Below, one piece after another: positions 4,844-8,702 of a stretch of DNA of 8,702 nucleotides. Both the position numbers and the translations under genes were made by a program. Position 1 is the stretch's first letter, and every line of letters starts with the position of its first letter. Location: contig JAGLWO010000470.1 in assembly GCA_023133395.1 (NCBI GenBank), positions 1-8,702 on the forward strand. The letters are read 5' to 3'. Under the pieces are notes generated by a model. The model was not told the DNA's origin, did no database searches, and saw only the letters and a list, made by a program, of their open reading frames with translations. The stretch is from Candidatus Cloacimonadota bacterium. Lineage in GTDB: Bacteria; Cloacimonadota; Cloacimonadia; Cloacimonadales; TCS61.

Positions 4844-6790
4844 ATGAAAAAAATTATATTACTCATATTTCTGCTGATAACATCAATATTATGTGCAGAA
4901 TATGTTGAAAAAGAGGAAGCAATAAAAATGCTTCAACAGGCAAAAGCAGAGGATTATCCGGAAAGTAATGAAATTTATATTTCCAATGAAATTGTTAATC
5001 TGGATGAATACTGCCTGGGATATAAGATTTCCGAATCTTATAAGAAAATTCTAACCGAAGGTGCTAAAAAAGACAACTCTGTGTTATTCTGGTATGATAC
5101 CAATTATGGAGAAAAAGAAATACTATCAATTGAACTTATCAAGAAAAGCGGTGAAATAATTTCTTTTGATCCGGATGAGATTCTGCAGGAAAAAGATAAT
5201 AGCTTTATGGGTTGGAGTAATATTTACTCTGAAACTTCTAAGATCCTGACTGCTGAAATTCCCAATATAGAAATTGGTGATATCGTTTATACTAAAGAAA
5301 AATATATTATTAAAAAAGTAATAATGGAAAACCATTTTTTTTCTGCTTTTAATATTGAACCTTGGTCGAAATATCTCAACGATTATTTGGAAATAACCAT
5401 TCCCCAAAGCAAGAAATTATTCATCCATGAAATTAATAAAAAGGATTTTCCTTATGATTTTTCTCAAGAAGAAAAAAATGGAAATATCATCTATAGCTGG
5501 ACCACGAAAAAGAATCCCAAGATAATTTACGAACCGAGTATGGAAATGTTCAATTTATTTGCATTTCATATAAAGATAACAACCGTGGAAAGCTGGAAAG
5601 AAATTTCCCGCTGGTATTATGATATTGTGAAGCCGCACATGGAAGTAAATGATGCCATTAGAGAAAAAGTTAAAGAGTTAACAAAAGATATTACATCACG
5701 CAAAGAGAAAGCAGCGAAATTGTTTTATTGGGCTGCACATAATGTTCGTTATCTCGGTGTGGATAAAGAAGAAAACAGACCCGGATTTGAACCGCATGAT
5801 GTAACTTATACATTTGAAACCAGGGGTGGAGTTTGCCGCGATAAAGCAGCTTTATTAACTGCGATGTTGAGGGAAGCAGGAATTGGATCCGATGTCATTT
5901 TAATTTCTTCCGGTTCCAGATTAAATCCCCAAGCTCCGATGTTGTGGTTCAATCATGCTATTACAGTTTCTTATGATGAGGAAGGTAAACCGGAATTCAT
6001 CTTTGACCCAACGGATGAAAATACAAAAGATTTCCTGCCCAAATATGAAGAAGATAACTCTTATTTAATTGCATCTGAAAAAGGTGATACCCTGCGAACC
6101 ACCCCCATTTCCAATCCATTAAAAAATAACTCGACTGTAAATATCGATCTTAAAATCGATGAGCATTATAATGCGACCGGAACAATTGAGTATCTATTTT
6201 CCGGGTTTTCCGATACAGTGATCAGATCAAGACTATCAAGACTTAATAAATACGAGTTCAAAAAAACAGTTTCAAAGTTTGTGAGCAGCTTACATCCAAA
6301 CACCAAATTGATCAGTTTTGACTATGTCGATCCTGCAAATAAAGAAGAGAACATGAAAATCACTGCTGATATTGAAATAGAAAACTACATTTCAGCATTC
6401 GCAAGCAGGATCTTCATTCCTTTTGAACCTTCCCGTTTGAATCTCAATACTTTCTATAACTATGTGATGAATCCTTTTGGATTAAGCGAAAGAAAATACG
6501 CTTTTAAACTTATGGGTGCTTTCAGTTTTGATATTAATTATGAGATCGAGTTTACGAAAAACCTTGAATCACCATCTGTGCCAGATTTGGAACTTCTCGA
6601 TTTTGAAGGATTTAGGACTACATTTAAATCTGAACATAAAGGAAATAGCATGAAATTTAATTATCATTTTGAAAATAATAAAATTCATTTTAAACAGGAA
6701 CAATTCCAGGGAATAAAACAGAAACTGGCAAATTTAACGAAATATGAAAACCTTTATATTATTGCCAATATTGGAGGAGATAATGATTAG
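4844..6790 (+). CDS. secreted DUF3857 / transglutaminase-like protein with intact Cys-His-Asp triad
   Basis: A 648-residue exported protein. The N-terminus has a Lys-Lys start, a hydrophobic run of about 12 residues and a cleavage-like LCA before Glu19; the Cys at 17 is not in a proper lipobox (Leu at -1), so a lipoprotein is unlikely. Residues about 45-220 resemble DUF3857, a beta-rich domain usually found ahead of transglutaminase-like domains in such proteins. Residues about 285-400 form the transglutaminase-like core with Cys331 (GGVCRDKAALLTAMLREAGI), His371 (WFNHAITV) and Asp388 (FIFDPTDEN), the expected papain-like triad. Residues 425-648 are a beta-rich C-terminal part resembling the tail of related proteins. 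SD AGGAAG (4833-4838) supports the ATG. It forms an operon with the next gene. Substrate unknown: protein cross-linking, protease or amidase activity are all possible. The site of action is periplasm or cell surface. Confidence 0.85.
   Translation: MKKIILLIFLLITSILCAEYVEKEEAIKMLQQAKAEDYPESNEIYISNEIVNLDEYCLGYKISESYKKILTEGAKKDNSVLFWYDTNYGEKEILSIELIKKSGEIISFDPDEILQEKDNSFMGWSNIYSETSKILTAEIPNIEIGDIVYTKEKYIIKKVIMENHFFSAFNIEPWSKYLNDYLEITIPQSKKLFIHEINKKDFPYDFSQEEKNGNIIYSWTTKKNPKIIYEPSMEMFNLFAFHIKITTVESWKEISRWYYDIVKPHMEVNDAIREKVKELTKDITSRKEKAAKLFYWAAHNVRYLGVDKEENRPGFEPHDVTYTFETRGGVCRDKAALLTAMLREAGIGSDVILISSGSRLNPQAPMLWFNHAITVSYDEEGKPEFIFDPTDENTKDFLPKYEEDNSYLIASEKGDTLRTTPISNPLKNNSTVNIDLKIDEHYNATGTIEYLFSGFSDTVIRSRLSRLNKYEFKKTVSKFVSSLHPNTKLISFDYVDPANKEENMKITADIEIENYISAFASRIFIPFEPSRLNLNTFYNYVMNPFGLSERKYAFKLMGAFSFDINYEIEFTKNLESPSVPDLELLDFEGFRTTFKSEHKGNSMKFNYHFENNKIHFKQEQFQGIKQKLANLTKYENLYIIANIGGDND
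6773..6780 (+). promoter_or_regulatory. Shine-Dalgarno that sets the start of the second exported gene
   Basis: GGAGGAGA lies inside the end of the preceding gene, with GGAGG ending five bases before the ATG at 6783. This decides for 6783 over the in-frame ATG at 6744, which lacks a comparable site and would put 13 extra residues before a normal signal peptide. Confidence 0.85.
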
Positions 6791-8660
6791 AAAAATATTC
6801 ACTTTGCTGCTGGTTGCTTTTGCATTTAATTTATTTGCCGATAGAATAGATGATATCATCAGGGATGTTCCCGGCATTGAAGAATATCCCGATGCTTCCG
6901 CTTTGAACGTGCTAACCGAGATCGATATGACAGTGGAAGAAGATTTCAGCTTTCAAAGACATATTTTCTATGTTAAGAAAATGCTGAATTATAAAGGCAA
7001 GAAACGCTACTCTGATGTGAAAATAAGTTATAATGCGGATTTTGAAGAAGTAGAATTGGGACACTGTTTTACCATCGATAAAGAAGGGAACAGGATTGAA
7101 ATTCCTGAAAATCAAATTTATGATATGAATGATACGGAATCGATCTTGTCTCCTGATTATATTAATTTCCGTGAAAAGATCATCAATTTTCCGCAGATCG
7201 AACCGGGATATTTTGTGGTGGTAGATTATACTATTACCAATAAAAGATGTGAGCCTGTTAATGGCGTTGAACATTTAAAAGAGACCAATCCCTATCTGAA
7301 TAAGATCTTCACGATAAAATTTCCCAAAAAAATCAAATTAAATTACCATTACGATAAAGATATTGTTAACTTCACTAAGAAAAAAGAAGGGAAATTTAAT
7401 GTTTATTCGTGGAGTGTAAAAAACACAGATATCTATAAAGAGGAAAATAATTCTCCATCTCTTCTGGTTTCCGGTACTCCCATAGTTTTCAGTTTTTATA
7501 AGGACTGGCATGAGTTAGCTGCAGAGAAACTATCAAAACTAAAAAGTATTGAGACAGATATTTCCATTACTGAACTGGCAAAAACAATTATTGAGAATTG
7601 CGAGAATGATGAATCTAAAGTCTTGGCAGTTTACAAATATATGGCAGAAAATTTCAATGAAAAGAAATCATATACTTCTGAAATCGATTTCACACCAGAG
7701 CCACTGACTGAAGTTTTTGAGAAAAAATTCGGTTCGGAAAAAGAACTCACAGCTCTATTTATTGCATTATTAAAATCCGCCGGGATAAAAGATGTTTATC
7801 CTGCTGTGATTCTCTCAAATAATAACAGGTTCTCTGAAATACAAGAAAAATATGCTGTAGATAATTTCATGGATAGGATTTGTGTTTTCTGGAATAATGA
7901 TCTTTTTTGCCCTGGAAACAGTTATATGCCTTTTGCCTTCACAGGAAACAATGAAGCAAACATTTTGGTTGGAAACGATAAATATGAACTTATAAAATAT
8001 AAAACTGAAAATGCTGCCTGTGAAGAAAATACTTACAATTATCTGGTGAAAGATAATTCTGCAAAAATCGAAGTTGAATCCGAATATTCAGCTAATATGA
8101 ATTTTCAAAAAAGACAAATGTTCCTGAATATGCCCGATGTTCAACGAAAGATCTGGTTTAATCAATTTCTTGGAGAAAAATCAGCAAAACTTACAGATGG
8201 TCCGAATTTTTTGAATTTTGATAAAATAGATGAAAATTTGAAAATGACCTATACCCTAGAATATAGCGATTTCGTGGTTGATCAGAAACCATATAAATAT
8301 TTCAAACTATTATCACCGAATTTCTCTCTGGATGTTGCGCTCGATGAAAGAGACAATAATTATCAGATCTCCGATAAGATATTCATCCGGGAAAGCTTCA
8401 TTATCGATATCAGCGCTCTATCCGGAGAATCTGATAAAACTGAACTTCTGAACAGTATAAAAAATAATATTCAAGAATTTGTGAGCAACGATAAAACTGC
8501 CTATTTCAAAATGGAATCCAAAATTGAAGACAGAAAAATAGTCGTTAATAGAGAGATCTATATCCCTGAATGTATTATTTCCAATAAGAAATATCCGGAA
8601 TTCAAGCAGTTTATACTTTCAATCCAAAACCCGATAAATAATATGATCTTCCTGAAATGA
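6783..8660 (+). CDS. secreted DUF3857 / pseudo-transglutaminase-like protein, paralogue of the preceding gene
   Basis: A 625-residue exported protein starting MIRKIFTLLLVAFAFNLFAD, a standard signal peptide with cleavage after LFA. The layout parallels the preceding protein: a DUF3857-like part (about 40-215, with the same YSW-x-x-K-N turn near 208-214), then a degenerate transglutaminase-like core (about 260-400; ESKVLAVYKYMAENF matches EKAAKLFYWAAHNV, and LFIALLKSAGI matches LLTAMLREAGI), and a beta-rich tail. The triad is lost: the Cys position falls at Ser318/Glu319 in FGSEKELTAL, the His position at Asp364 in FMDRICVF, and the Asp position at Cys376 in LFCPGN. It overlaps the previous gene by 8 bp (6783-6790), so the two are co-translated and probably work together. 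The reading frame is long and clean, so this is a maintained protein rather than a pseudogene. It is probably non-catalytic; function unknown. Confidence 0.82.
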   Translation: MIRKIFTLLLVAFAFNLFADRIDDIIRDVPGIEEYPDASALNVLTEIDMTVEEDFSFQRHIFYVKKMLNYKGKKRYSDVKISYNADFEEVELGHCFTIDKEGNRIEIPENQIYDMNDTESILSPDYINFREKIINFPQIEPGYFVVVDYTITNKRCEPVNGVEHLKETNPYLNKIFTIKFPKKIKLNYHYDKDIVNFTKKKEGKFNVYSWSVKNTDIYKEENNSPSLLVSGTPIVFSFYKDWHELAAEKLSKLKSIETDISITELAKTIIENCENDESKVLAVYKYMAENFNEKKSYTSEIDFTPEPLTEVFEKKFGSEKELTALFIALLKSAGIKDVYPAVILSNNNRFSEIQEKYAVDNFMDRICVFWNNDLFCPGNSYMPFAFTGNNEANILVGNDKYELIKYKTENAACEENTYNYLVKDNSAKIEVESEYSANMNFQKRQMFLNMPDVQRKIWFNQFLGEKSAKLTDGPNFLNFDKIDENLKMTYTLEYSDFVVDQKPYKYFKLLSPNFSLDVALDERDNNYQISDKIFIRESFIIDISALSGESDKTELLNSIKNNIQEFVSNDKTAYFKMESKIEDRKIVVNREIYIPECIISNKKYPEFKQFILSIQNPINNMIFLK

Positions 8661-8702
8661 TAAAGACTGAATTTTTGTTCGAACTCATTGAAATAGGTAG
8701 AA

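Noticed and set aside
4881..4900. Possible lipoprotein signal at Cys17 of the first exported protein
   Set aside because: The residue before the Cys is Leu, not Gly, Ala or Ser, so the lipobox pattern fails; ordinary signal peptidase cleavage after LCA fits better.
6744..6782. Upstream in-frame ATG that would add 13 residues to the second exported protein
   Set aside because: It has no good ribosome binding site, lies deep in the preceding gene, and would place extra residues before a complete signal peptide. The ATG at 6783 has GGAGGAGA at the right distance.
6912..7274. 120-codon minus-strand open frame inside the second exported gene
   Set aside because: It is antisense to a clear coding region and its Ile/Phe-rich, low-complexity translation is what antisense of AT-rich coding sequence gives.
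1..8702. CRISPR arrays, tRNA or rRNA genes, insertion sequences and integrases
   Set aside because: I saw no regularly spaced repeats, no cloverleaf-like or rRNA-like segments, and no transposase or recombinase motifs on either strand.
8661..8702. Start of another gene at the right edge
   Set aside because: The last 42 bases show no start codon with a ribosome binding site and too little sequence to judge.

Overview
This is an AT-rich window of a bacterial chromosome with every supported gene on the + strand and short gaps between genes. The gene content is mostly housekeeping: peptidoglycan synthesis, tRNA thiolation, UDP-sugar epimerisation and a tRNA-editing-type domain. It also holds one small toxin-antitoxin module and two exported proteins. 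Two large DUF3857/transglutaminase-like proteins with signal peptides, together with the likely prmC-murA order, suggest a Gram-negative-type anaerobe of the FCB/Cloacimonadota sort. That placement is a guess from general resemblance and could not be tested here.

Layout. Positions 1-52 hold the last codons of an upstream gene, possibly prmC. murA (56-1309) follows 3 nt later and mnmA (1319-2368) 9 nt after that, so these three look like one transcription unit. A 110-nt gap (2369-2478) carries C-run and G-run inverted repeats and a small tandem repeat. It precedes wecB (2479-3573), the UDP-GlcNAc 2-epimerase. The brnT-brnA toxin-antitoxin pair (3605-4107, ATGA overlap) sits 31 nt beyond wecB. 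It has a consensus -35 box that contains the wecB stop codon and a set of 11-bp-phased palindromes that could be the BrnA operator. After an AT-rich inverted repeat comes a standalone YbaK-domain gene (4206-4670) with an ideal Shine-Dalgarno. A 173-nt gap follows (weak hairpin, no clear promoter). The last part is a two-gene operon (4844-6790 and 6783-8660, 8-bp overlap) of paralogous secreted DUF3857/transglutaminase-like proteins.

How the genes relate. MurA supplies the committed step of peptidoglycan synthesis and WecB makes UDP-ManNAc for a surface polymer, so both draw on UDP-GlcNAc. MnmA and the YbaK-domain protein act on tRNA quality and modification, as PrmC would act on release factors. 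The brnTA module is an independent, probably self-regulated insertion between housekeeping genes. The exported pair is the least understood part. The first protein keeps a Cys-His-Asp triad, while in the second all three positions are replaced, which suggests an enzyme and a non-catalytic partner.
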